A program made the translations under genes and the position numbers. Of a DNA stretch of 64,000 nt, positions 1-7,622 are shown one piece after another. Below the pieces are notes generated by a model. It saw only the letters and a list, made by a program, of their open reading frames with translations, ran no database searches and was not told where the DNA came from. Source of the DNA: an uncultured Dokdonia sp. (GTDB taxonomy: Bacteria; Bacteroidota; Bacteroidia; Flavobacteriales; Flavobacteriaceae). How positions within the stretch are numbered: the first letter of the stretch is position 1; each line of letters opens with the position of its first letter. The stretch spans positions 341,015 through 405,014 of the forward strand of contig NZ_CANLNH010000003.1 in NCBI RefSeq assembly GCF_947492535.1. The letters are read 5' to 3'.

Positions 1-351
1 GCGACCAAAATCTCTAAATAGATTGCATCCATTTTTATTTTGCATGATAAACGTGTCATCTTCCACTTTAAATACAAGATCATTAAATAGATTTTCTCTG
101 GTTTCTACAATAATCTGTTGTGTCTCTCCCTGAGTGATCTCAAGGCGCATATCATTTTCAGTACGCACTTTATCAAAAAATGGTAATTCTATTGTTCTTG
201 TAATGGCATCTCCATCTGTTTGAAGGCAATCTGTGGCATCTTCAGAGTCACAACTACAGATGAGTGTTAGTATGAGAAGGGAGGAAGTTAGTATACGCTT
301 TCGCGAAAGCGTACCCAGTATCCATCCTTTTATGTTTAAAATATATTTCAT
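1..351 (-). CDS. Head-GIN (DUF2807) domain lipoprotein, C-terminus cut by window edge
   Basis: Only the first 117 codons are visible; the gene runs off the left edge. Translation gives a long basic N-terminus, a hydrophobic stretch and a lipobox-like ending LICSC, so it is probably a lipoprotein. The following region (acidic linker, then ITRTIELPFFDKVRTENDM and a strand-rich repeat) resembles the putative auto-transporter adhesin head GIN domain of Bacteroidota; that assignment is from pattern memory. The start ATG overlaps the stop of the PagL-like gene by 4 bases (ATGA), so the two are probably translationally coupled. Oddity: a palindromic repeat (294-313) lies inside the coding region just before the hydrophobic core and supplies the basic residues TLSRKR of the signal n-region. 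Confidence 0.65.
   Translation of the reverse strand, partial: MKYILNIKGWILGTLSRKRILTSSLLILTLICSCDSEDATDCLQTDGDAITRTIELPFFDKVRTENDMRLEITQGETQQIIVETRENLFNDLVFKVEDDTFIMQNKNGCNLFRDFGR
294..313. repeat. Palindromic repeat copy 1, TACGCTTTCGCGAAAGCGTA
   Basis: A perfect 20-bp palindrome, the family consensus. It lies inside the GIN-domain lipoprotein gene and is read as TLSRKR in the signal peptide. Confidence 0.9.
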
Positions 352-1445
352 AATCGATATCCTATTCCAAATTCAACAGCTTCTGCCTTGGCGCCATGTG
401 CTTTTACAGTCACAGTTCCAAAGAAGTGATCGCCAAAATAGCGTTTAAGTCCAATCCTTTCATATATTCGGCCTTCAAAATCATAAGGGTAGTATACATA
501 ATACCCTAACTGACTGACAAAAGCAACGCGACCAAAACGGAGTTCGTGCCCTATAAAGACCCCAACACGTTTCCAGTCTTCATCTCCTTGTGTACCAAAT
601 TGTGGAAATGCAACCGCCTCAAATTCAATTTGTTCTTTTAAAAAGCGTGCAAAAAACACATCTACACCTGCTTGTAAGGTGCTTTTATAGGAAATACGTT
701 TGTCTACAAATGCAGAAGCAACAAAAAAGGGATGCTGACCTAATCCGAGTCTGTCACTTTCATTTGCACCGCCTCTTATAGCAAAGTTAAACGTAATGGG
801 TTCTTTGTATTTTTTGTTGTCTAAGGCGATATATGAAGGTATTTCCTGGTCTTTTGGAGTATACACAAGACCAATATTAGCCGCTAAAGTATTAAGACTA
901 GAATTAGGTGCACGCACATTTCCATTAGAATAATGCGTGAGCGTGAGTCCGCCTTGTAGATGTATTTGATTGGTTAATGCTTGTTTGTAATTGAGTAGGA
1001 GGTAGGTAGCGCTTAACAGATGTGATCCAAAGGCATTGTTCTTTTTATTGGTTTCTATATCAAACGGATTGGTATTATATGCAATTCCCTGTCCTATCCT
1101 GAATTGTAATTTTCTGTTTAGAAAATAAAAAGAATAATGACCAAACAAACTATAGTTCTTCCCCACAAATTCATTTCCGAAGTCTTGGTATATAAAAGAG
1201 AATCCCCAATCTGGGTAATTGTATCGACGCTCCCATTCGTTTAGACCGTAGGTTTTGCGATTATAACTTAGAATAAGCCCTTTTGGATGCTCTGTGATAA
1301 GATGCGCAATATCTTTACTATGTGCTGCGATATTGCCATAAAAATACTGTACATCTACATCAAAAGGCTTTTTGATAGATTCTTGTGCATGTATAAAAAG
1401 GCTACTACATACAACAATCAATAGGGGAAGTACTCTTCTGAGCAT
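348..1445 (-). CDS. Acyloxyacyl hydrolase / PagL-like lipid A deacylase
   Basis: 365 aa with a Sec signal peptide (about residues 1-20, ending FIHA-Q). It is rich in amphipathic strands separated by aromatic residues, as expected of an outer-membrane beta-barrel. The segment LTHYSNGNVRAPNSSLN (about 169-185) matches the His-x-Ser-Asn-Gly catalytic region of PagL-type lipid A 3-O-deacylases, which remove an acyl chain from lipid A at the outer membrane. The protein is about twice the length of proteobacterial PagL, and residues 200-365 form a second strand-rich part; Bacteroidota acyloxyacyl hydrolases are commonly this long. Its stop overlaps the start of the GIN lipoprotein. The substrate is inferred from the family. 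Confidence 0.75.
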   Translation of the reverse strand: MLRRVLPLLIVVCSSLFIHAQESIKKPFDVDVQYFYGNIAAHSKDIAHLITEHPKGLILSYNRKTYGLNEWERRYNYPDWGFSFIYQDFGNEFVGKNYSLFGHYSFYFLNRKLQFRIGQGIAYNTNPFDIETNKKNNAFGSHLLSATYLLLNYKQALTNQIHLQGGLTLTHYSNGNVRAPNSSLNTLAANIGLVYTPKDQEIPSYIALDNKKYKEPITFNFAIRGGANESDRLGLGQHPFFVASAFVDKRISYKSTLQAGVDVFFARFLKEQIEFEAVAFPQFGTQGDEDWKRVGVFIGHELRFGRVAFVSQLGYYVYYPYDFEGRIYERIGLKRYFGDHFFGTVTVKAHGAKAEAVEFGIGYRL

Positions 1446-1596
1446 AAATGGTGTTTATAAAAAGCGAAAATATAAAAATAGAAAGGTTTTTTAAGGATTG
1501 TATGTAAATTATAATATAGACGATATATATATGATCTATTTGTTACTATAAAACAATAGTATATCTTGCATTTCTAACTAATCCTATTTCTTTAAT

Positions 1597-3054
1597 ATGC
1601 TGTATACAATCAAAAATCGCGTATATCATAGGTGTGCCTTGGGCATATTGCTATTAAGTTGTTTGTTTTCAATGGGAATAAGTAATGCGCAGTCTGCATT
1701 ACCTTCCATGGCAATAGATGATTCTTTATCGATTGCTGTAATCCATTCTAGTGTGCTTAAAGATCTGCGAGGGAATGTTGCGTTTTCTTACAAAAATGAA
1801 AAATACACGGTTGAGTTGTCTAAAGAGGGGGTAAATACCAATACAACGTACCATCTTATCAATTCAAAAGGGAAATCCTATACGTTATATATTATAAAAC
1901 ATCCGTTATTTCAATTTTATATTGATGATCCTATTATCAATGAACCAAAACGTATGGCAACTCTTACCTATACCGATAAAGATACTGTTCTACAAACGTA
2001 TACGGGTATTGAGTTACGCGGTAGTAGTTCGTTGGTATTTCCAAAAAAAACCTATGATATTAATCTGCACACATCGGCAGATGGGACCTCTAATCAAGAT
2101 CTCAAAATAGATACGATGCGTAGTGATGATGATTGGATTTTGGATGCGATTCATAACGAACCGCTTAGAATGCGGTCACATCTATCGTATCAACTATGGA
2201 AAGATATACATACCCCATATTACCTTGCAAAAGAACCAGGCGCCAAAGCCGGTGTAGAAACGCGTTATTGTGAGGTATTCATCAATGATCACTATAAGGG
2301 AATGTACTTGGTAAGCGAACAAGTGGATCGTAAATTACTCCAGCTTAAAAAGCAAAAAGGAGATACCACACGCGGCGAACTCTTTCAAGGTGCTCGATAT
2401 CTTGGAGCGTCGTCTTTTGACTCTATTCCTCAGAAAAAGAATTACCTGCTCTCTTGGGGTGGTTATGATATAAAATATCCCGTACCTACAAATACCCCGT
2501 GGGATAATTTATATGAATTCACCGATTTTGTATTGCATAGTGATGATTCCGCTTTCGCGAAAGACATCTCGTCACGGTTCCAAATGGAGAATGTGATTGA
2601 CTATTTCTTATTTATCAATGCTTTACGCGCACCAGATAATATGGGAAAGAATATTTATGTAGCACGTTATACCGAAGGCGAGCCTTACTTTTATGTTCCC
2701 TGGGATCTCGATGGTACATTTGGTACCATCTTTAACGGAAAACGAGTCTCAACCACAGATGATTTTCTTGCAAATGGTCTCCTACGGCGTTTAATTGCAG
2801 TCAATCCCGATAACTTTATACAGCGCTTTCAAAAACGATGGTTCGAACTTCGAAAAGGCATTTTTGAAACTACAGCATTACAACAGCGACAAACTGAAAC
2901 CTATACCTCCCTTAAAAAAGATTTATTTTACGAACGCGAACAAAAACGATGGCCTGCCTTTATCTATGATGAGGAAGGATTAGAGTATATGCATGCTTGG
3001 ACTGAAAAACGGTTACTGTTTTTGGATGAGTTTATAGGCAAGATGGGGGAATGA
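1597..3054 (+). CDS. CotH kinase family protein, secreted
   Basis: 485 aa with an N-terminal signal (hydrophobic core about 16-30, ending SNA-Q). It carries CotH hallmarks: the ELRGSSS segment (about 139-145) followed by PKKTYDINL, and the active-site-like VPWDLDGTFG near residue 366-375. CotH proteins adopt a protein-kinase-like fold, and spore-coat CotH phosphorylates a coat protein; the substrate in flavobacteria is unknown. The protein is exported, so it probably acts in the periplasm or outside. A palindromic repeat at 2551-2563 is read in frame as SAFAK around residue 320. It stands alone, diverging from the PagL-like gene. The family call is solid, the biochemical role is not. Confidence 0.85.
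   Translation: MLYTIKNRVYHRCALGILLLSCLFSMGISNAQSALPSMAIDDSLSIAVIHSSVLKDLRGNVAFSYKNEKYTVELSKEGVNTNTTYHLINSKGKSYTLYIIKHPLFQFYIDDPIINEPKRMATLTYTDKDTVLQTYTGIELRGSSSLVFPKKTYDINLHTSADGTSNQDLKIDTMRSDDDWILDAIHNEPLRMRSHLSYQLWKDIHTPYYLAKEPGAKAGVETRYCEVFINDHYKGMYLVSEQVDRKLLQLKKQKGDTTRGELFQGARYLGASSFDSIPQKKNYLLSWGGYDIKYPVPTNTPWDNLYEFTDFVLHSDDSAFAKDISSRFQMENVIDYFLFINALRAPDNMGKNIYVARYTEGEPYFYVPWDLDGTFGTIFNGKRVSTTDDFLANGLLRRLIAVNPDNFIQRFQKRWFELRKGIFETTALQQRQTETYTSLKKDLFYEREQKRWPAFIYDEEGLEYMHAWTEKRLLFLDEFIGKMGE
2551..2563. repeat. Palindromic repeat copy 2 (partial)
   Basis: GCTTTCGCGAAAG core inside the CotH gene, read in frame as Ala-Phe-Ala-Lys. The outer bases of the 20-bp consensus have been lost. Confidence 0.8.
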
Positions 3055-3109
3055 TAGAAAGTGTTTTCTCTTGATTGTTACACAGTATACGTGTACCTCA
3101 GTAGTATTG

Positions 3110-3769
3110 TTACACCAATCCCAAATAAACACAAATTAATGCAATGGTGTCAAAAAAACCATGTACAGCAATAATAAACCACAAATCGTATTTACGCAAG
3201 TAGAATATTAAGGCTAATAGTGCTCCGACAGTCCCTGCAACAATTTGACCAGTAATTCCTTGGTAACTATGCATAAAACCAAAAAAGCTAGCAAGTAATA
3301 CAATATTAAGAACAATACTGATGTTGCTTTCACCGAAGAATTTTACAAATTGACGCATAAAATAACCACGAAAGATGATTTCTTCTCCAAAACCCGCAGT
3401 AGCCCACACGACTAATAAAGCAATTAAACAGGCTGGAAGATTTCCTTTCAATTCATCAAAACTTGAATAATCTATAGGGACTCCCGTAAGTATTGTAATT
3501 CCAGGAACCAATATAAAGACATAAAAAACAAAGAGTCCTAAGGCAAGCAATGGAGCAAGTACGAAGATGTTTTTGGTTGTAAATTTTTCCCGTTGAAATC
3601 CAAGGGCTAAAAATGGTTTCCCTTTGTATTCTATATAATTCGCTATAATAATGATTATAGAAATAATGATATTTTCTATCATTATAGAGGGTGATTCAAA
3701 CCATATAATGTAGATGATTGTAAAGGTGATTAATGGAATTAATACATTTTGTAAAGTGATTTTGTTCAT
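3110..3769 (-). CDS. CPBP family intramembrane metalloprotease
   Basis: 219 aa, almost entirely membrane-embedded with about six or seven hydrophobic segments. It has the three Abi/Rce1-type motifs: EEIIFR (129-134), a His in FGFMH (167) and HGFFD (203-207). These provide the metal-binding and catalytic residues of CAAX-protease/bacteriocin-processing (CPBP) glutamic-type membrane proteases. The family includes enzymes that process peptides and self-immunity proteins. No substrate gene is adjacent; the nearest neighbour, a membrane LytTR regulator, is upstream on the same strand with a ~126-bp gap. Function beyond membrane protease is not established. Confidence 0.85.
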   Translation of the reverse strand: MNKITLQNVLIPLITFTIIYIIWFESPSIMIENIIISIIIIIANYIEYKGKPFLALGFQREKFTTKNIFVLAPLLALGLFVFYVFILVPGITILTGVPIDYSSFDELKGNLPACLIALLVVWATAGFGEEIIFRGYFMRQFVKFFGESNISIVLNIVLLASFFGFMHSYQGITGQIVAGTVGALLALIFYLRKYDLWFIIAVHGFFDTIALICVYLGLV

Positions 3770-3895
3770 CGTTTTTTGATTTTAAATTCTAAACGAAATA
3801 AGGAACAAAATCCCGCAAAACCTCTTTAAATAAGTTTGTTTTTACTGAATGGTCGTGTATTTATAACTGAATAGTTGATAGTCTTTTTACATCTA

Positions 3896-4762
3896 TTATT
3901 GAAACCAATCCATAAAGGCTTTTCGTTTGTAACGACTAATATTGATTTCTGAAATAGCATCGTTTTTGATAAAAGCTTTTAACCGAATACGCAACTTGCC
4001 ATTTTCAATCTTTTCAATTGATTCTACAGTATCTTTATGAATGATGATTTGTCGATTAGCTCTAAAAAATAATTGATCATTTACTTTTTCTTCGAGTTCG
4101 TTCAATGTAAAGTCAGTGTTAATAGTAGTACCGTTATTTTGAACTGTATATACAATCTTGTTTTCGCTATAAAAACATGCAATATTTTCATAAGTAAGCT
4201 TTGTTATTTTTGCACCGCTTTCAATAGTAATCTCTGCATCCTTTGTAGATAATTTATATAAATTGTATATATCTTGAGCATACAATAAACCTATGAGAAT
4301 AAAACATAATAACAAGGTGATTAGTAAACCAATTAACATATAGTAGAATTCTATCTCTCCATCTAAAACTATTTCTACAATAGTATTTGCAGGAATATAG
4401 ATGATGGTAATATATCCTAAAGTAGAAATCATAAACCTTGCGATCGTAGCAATCTCTACCTTTCTAGTAAAATACTTTTTTTTGTGAAATTTAAAATTAA
4501 GATCCGCTATGATTCCAACGAGAATAGATAAAATAATAGTAAACAGAAAACCTTCTAAGGGAAATCTATACGATGTATTATCTAGAAAGTTATCACTTGC
4601 AGCTATATGATTTGCGACTAAAGAGAAAATAACCAATACAATTGCTTTTTGCAACCAAGGCCATATAGAACTACTGGTATATGTAGTTCCTACTGATTTG
4701 ATTATATTCTTAGTAGAACGTGATGTACTCATAAATGAGAAACTCTTTTTAGTCAGATTCAA
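3896..4762 (-). CDS. Membrane-anchored LytTR-type transcriptional regulator
   Basis: 288 aa. The first ~160 residues contain four hydrophobic segments, followed by a soluble region. The C-terminal ~100 residues match the LytTR DNA-binding domain, with the characteristic FFRANRQIIIHKDTVESIE stretch and a final Ser-Arg-Tyr-Lys helix. It lacks a receiver domain, so it is a one-component regulator whose membrane part probably senses or anchors. An internal ATG at 4732 (MSTSRS) is an equally plausible start because the first ten residues are unremarkable. Targets are unknown. It is the likely partner of the downstream CPBP protease if the two are co-transcribed, which is inference. Confidence 0.8.
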   Translation of the reverse strand: MNLTKKSFSFMSTSRSTKNIIKSVGTTYTSSSIWPWLQKAIVLVIFSLVANHIAASDNFLDNTSYRFPLEGFLFTIILSILVGIIADLNFKFHKKKYFTRKVEIATIARFMISTLGYITIIYIPANTIVEIVLDGEIEFYYMLIGLLITLLLCFILIGLLYAQDIYNLYKLSTKDAEITIESGAKITKLTYENIACFYSENKIVYTVQNNGTTINTDFTLNELEEKVNDQLFFRANRQIIIHKDTVESIEKIENGKLRIRLKAFIKNDAISEINISRYKRKAFMDWFQ

Positions 4763-4928
4763 AAGTAAAGAATAATTTTTCTATAAAAATTTTATCAAAA
4801 AAGTATTTGTTAATGATATGTTTCTTTTATTAAATCTAATCAAATTTTGGTTTGAAATTCTAAAAAAGAATTACGAATTAGAACGTATATAATACGCTTT
4901 AAGTAGGAGAGAGGCACGCCATCATTTC

Positions 4929-4946
4929 GAGTGCAGTCAAGCACTC
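4929..4946. repeat. Short hairpin GAGTGC-AGTCAA-GCACTC
   Basis: A 6-bp perfect inverted repeat with a 6-base loop between tRNA-His and the LytTR gene. The surrounding TCATTTCGAGTG text resembles degenerate intergenic hairpin repeats common in flavobacteria. No function assigned. Confidence 0.35.
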
Positions 4947-4963
4947 AGGAAAGTGTATAAACA

Positions 4964-4993
4964 AAAAAAGCCTTTCATTTCTGAAAGGCTTTG
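4964..4993 (-). terminator. Rho-independent terminator after tRNA-His
   Basis: On the minus strand AAAGCCTTTCA-GAAA-TGAAAGGCTTT followed by a run of T sits immediately downstream of the tRNA. Arms pair perfectly over 11 bp. Confidence 0.85.
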
Positions 4994-5000
4994 CTATTTT

Positions 5001-5076
5001 GGGTGAAAGACCGGTCTCGAACCGGCGACCTCCTGAACCACAATCAGGCGCTCTAACCAACTGAGCTACAATCACC
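5001..5076 (-). tRNA. tRNA-His (anticodon GTG)
   Basis: Read on the minus strand the sequence shows TA at positions 8-9, the D arm GCTCAGTTGGTTAGAGC, an anticodon stem CCTGA/TCAGG around the loop TTGTGGT, and a T arm with TTCGAGA. The anticodon GTG decodes histidine. An extra G precedes the acceptor stem, matching the G-1 that is unique to tRNA-His and paired with C73. Two U-U oppositions appear in the acceptor stem in my hand folding, which a covariance model should check. A terminator follows. Confidence 0.92.
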
Positions 5077-5137
5077 ATTTTAATTAGCGACTGCAAAGAT
5101 AAACAATATCATCACAATGACAATAGTTTTATAAAAA

Positions 5138-5164
5138 AAAGCTCCATAAAATTTATGAAGCTTT
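5138..5164 (-). terminator. Terminator after the M28 peptidase gene
   Basis: Minus strand AAAGCTTCATAAA / TTTATGGAGCTTT stem with one mismatch followed by eight T. It lies 23 bp past the peptidase stop. Confidence 0.75.
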
Positions 5165-5186
5165 ATATTATATATGAGCTAGTGTT

Positions 5187-6260
5187 TTATGGTTTTGGCA
5201 CTGCTTTATCTACGACTGGACGTTCTTTTCTATTTGCTAATTCCCAGGCAGTTGCAAAAATAAGTTGTACACGTCTATGGTATAAAGGATAATTAATTTT
5301 ATCTGCCGTATCTGTTATTTTATGGTAATCTTCATGCACCCCATTAAAGTAAAAGATGATAGGTACATTATGCTTTGCAAAATTATAATGATCAGAACGG
5401 TAGTAAAAACGATTTGGTTCGTTTTCTGCATTATAGCGATAGTCCAAATTCATATTGAAATACTTCATGTTTACAGCAGCAGAAATTTGGTGTAGTTCTG
5501 TACTTAACTTATCAGATCCGATGAGGTATACATAATCATTATCATTAGGATGTTCAAAATCATTACGACCAATCATGTCTATATTAAGATCTGCAATGGT
5601 GTTTTCAAGAGGGTATACTGGATTTTCAGCATAATACTTAGAACCATACAGTCCTTTTTCTTCACCTGTTACGTGCAAGAAGAGGATAGAACGTTTAGGA
5701 GGATATCCATCTTTAATCGCTTGTTTAAAGGCCTCTGCTATTTCTAAAAGTGCAATCGTACCAGATCCATCATCATCTGCGCCATTGTAAACATTTCCTT
5801 TAGAGTCCATTCCTACATGATCTAGATGTGCAGATATCACAAGTACTTCTTCTGGTTTTTCTGATCCCTTGATAAATGCAAGTACATTTTCTGAATCATT
5901 TAAACCGCTATTTCTTCTAAAAAACTCTTTGGGTACTTTTTGAAAGTAATTTCCATCAGGTGTACCAGATGCTATCTCAATTTCTTTATAATAATTGCGT
6001 AAATATTCAACAGCCTTTTTTTGACCTGGATCTCCTGTATTTCTTCCTTCCATTTCATCACCCGCATACACATAGAGCATTTCTTTCAGTTCTTCTTCTG
6101 TAATGGTTTCCATATAGGTTGGAAGTACTTTGTCGCCATCGCCTTCAAGTGAGGTAACATCTATATATACAGGTTTTTCTGGAGTAGTAACTGTTTTTTT
6201 TGATTCTTTACACGAAATCACAATAGCACTACATGCGAGTATAAGAAATATTCTTTTCAT
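5187..6260 (-). CDS. M28 family zinc aminopeptidase-like lipoprotein
   Basis: 357 aa with a lipoprotein signal (MKRIFLILACSAIVISC). The catalytic domain spans about 115-345 and shows the M28 metal-binding order: SAHLDHVG (His145, Asp147), NGADDDGSG (Asp162), the catalytic Glu pair TGEEKG (200-201), NIDMIGR (Asp228) and a late His in GVHEDYHKITDT. M28 enzymes are di-zinc exopeptidases releasing N-terminal residues. The lipid anchor places it in the cell envelope, probably for peptide scavenging. It is a single gene with its own terminator. Confidence 0.88.
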   Translation of the reverse strand: MKRIFLILACSAIVISCKESKKTVTTPEKPVYIDVTSLEGDGDKVLPTYMETITEEELKEMLYVYAGDEMEGRNTGDPGQKKAVEYLRNYYKEIEIASGTPDGNYFQKVPKEFFRRNSGLNDSENVLAFIKGSEKPEEVLVISAHLDHVGMDSKGNVYNGADDDGSGTIALLEIAEAFKQAIKDGYPPKRSILFLHVTGEEKGLYGSKYYAENPVYPLENTIADLNIDMIGRNDFEHPNDNDYVYLIGSDKLSTELHQISAAVNMKYFNMNLDYRYNAENEPNRFYYRSDHYNFAKHNVPIIFYFNGVHEDYHKITDTADKINYPLYHRRVQLIFATAWELANRKERPVVDKAVPKP

Positions 6261-6332
6261 TAAAATCTAATTATTAAAGCAGCTAAAGTACTCAAAATTA
6301 ATGGGAAAATACTATGGAAATACCAATCAAAA

Positions 6333-6365
6333 AAAGAGCGACTTCCTTTTGTGAAGTCGCTCTTT
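6333..6365 (-). terminator. Terminator after dnaN
   Basis: AAAGAGCGACTTC and GAAGTCGCTCTTT form a 13-bp perfect stem with a short loop. A T-run follows on the minus strand, just past the dnaN stop. Confidence 0.85.
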
Positions 6366-6382
6366 AGTAATTAACACTTAAT

Positions 6383-7501
6383 CTAGTTATTGAGCATTAC
6401 AGGCATTACAAGCATCGTAACACTTTCTCCTTCGTCTAAGCCGTCTATAGGAGTTAAAATACCAGCTCTGTTGGGTAATGACATTTCTAAAGAAACATCA
6501 TTGGCATTCATATTATTAAGCATTTCTGTTAAGAAACGCGAGTTAAATCCGATTTGCATATCGTCGCCTTGATAATCACACGTAAGACGTTCTTCTGCTT
6601 TATTGCTATAATCGATATCTTCTGCAGAAATATTAAGCTCTGCACCAGCAATTTTTAAACGTATTTGGTGTGTTGTCTTATTTGAAAAGATAGACACACG
6701 ACGCACAGAATTTAAAAACTGATTACGATCTATGGTCAGTCTATTAGGGTTTTCTTTAGGAATTACAGCTTCGTAGTTAGGATATTTCCCATCAATAAGA
6801 CGGCAAATAAGCTCTACGTTATCAAATGTATACCTAGCATTAGAATCATTATAGGCAACCGTTACGTCATCATCATTAGCTCCAAGGATACTCTTTAATA
6901 AATTAAGAGGTTTCTTTGGCATTATAAATTCAGCAGTTTGTGAAGCGGTTACATCGGTACGATTGTACTTTACAAGCTTGTGTGCGTCTGTTGCGACAAA
7001 GGTAAGTCCGTCTGTGGCAAATTGAAAGAAAACACCACTCATTACAGGACGTAAATCATCATTACCACTTGCAAAAATTGTGTTGCTTATCGCTGTGGCT
7101 AATACGCTACTAGGGATTTTTACAACACTTGGATCTTCAAGAGATACAGCATTTGGAAATTCAGCACCATCTGCATATGCTAATGCATACTTACCATGAT
7201 TTGAGCTTATCTCTACAGTGTTATTTTCTTCCTGTGTAAAGGTAAGTGGTTGCTCAGGGAATGTCTTTAAGGTATCTAGAAGTAATCTTGCTGGTAATGC
7301 AATAGTTCCTTGATCTTCAGACTCCACTTCTAGTTTAGACATCATTGTAGTTTCTAGATCTGACGCAGAAACTGTAAGTGAATTACCATCCAATTCAAAT
7401 AAGAAATTATCTAAAATGGGAAGTGTATTGCTATTATTGATGACCCCTCCTAAAACCTGTAATTGTTTGAGTAAGTATGAACTAGAGACTATAAATTTCA
7501 T
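6383..7501 (-). CDS. dnaN: DNA polymerase III sliding clamp (beta subunit)
   Basis: 372 aa, the usual length for a beta clamp, with three tandem clamp folds of about 120 residues. Recognisable segments include the N-terminal MKFIVSSSYLLKQLQVLGGV, the second-domain FVATDAHKLVKYN and the C-terminal VTMLVMPVML. The protein dimerises into a ring that tethers the replicative polymerase and other clamp-binding proteins to DNA. It lies downstream of gldF-gldG on the same strand, a common flavobacterial order. A TATATTTG box at 7576-7583 suggests its own promoter in the 121-bp gap after gldG-side DNA. Confidence 0.97.
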   Translation of the reverse strand: MKFIVSSSYLLKQLQVLGGVINNSNTLPILDNFLFELDGNSLTVSASDLETTMMSKLEVESEDQGTIALPARLLLDTLKTFPEQPLTFTQEENNTVEISSNHGKYALAYADGAEFPNAVSLEDPSVVKIPSSVLATAISNTIFASGNDDLRPVMSGVFFQFATDGLTFVATDAHKLVKYNRTDVTASQTAEFIMPKKPLNLLKSILGANDDDVTVAYNDSNARYTFDNVELICRLIDGKYPNYEAVIPKENPNRLTIDRNQFLNSVRRVSIFSNKTTHQIRLKIAGAELNISAEDIDYSNKAEERLTCDYQGDDMQIGFNSRFLTEMLNNMNANDVSLEMSLPNRAGILTPIDGLDEGESVTMLVMPVMLNN

Positions 7502-7575
7502 AGTAAATATTGGATTGCTATTGCAAAATTTGAAATTGTTTGAAATTGTATTTCTGATATAGAAATACCTACTTA

Positions 7576-7583
7576 CAAATATA
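7576..7583 (-). promoter_or_regulatory. Candidate -7 box of the dnaN promoter
   Basis: TATATTTG on the minus strand matches the Bacteroidota -7 consensus TAnnTTTG, 75 bases before the dnaN start. I found no clear TTG -33 element at the usual spacing. Confidence 0.4.
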
Positions 7584-7622
7584 TTTTAAATGCGACGGTC
7601 TAAGAAAGAAACTTATCAACAG

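Noticed and set aside
4899..5096. Open frame of 65 aa over tRNA-His
   Set aside because: It is the tRNA gene itself read as protein, with flanking terminator.
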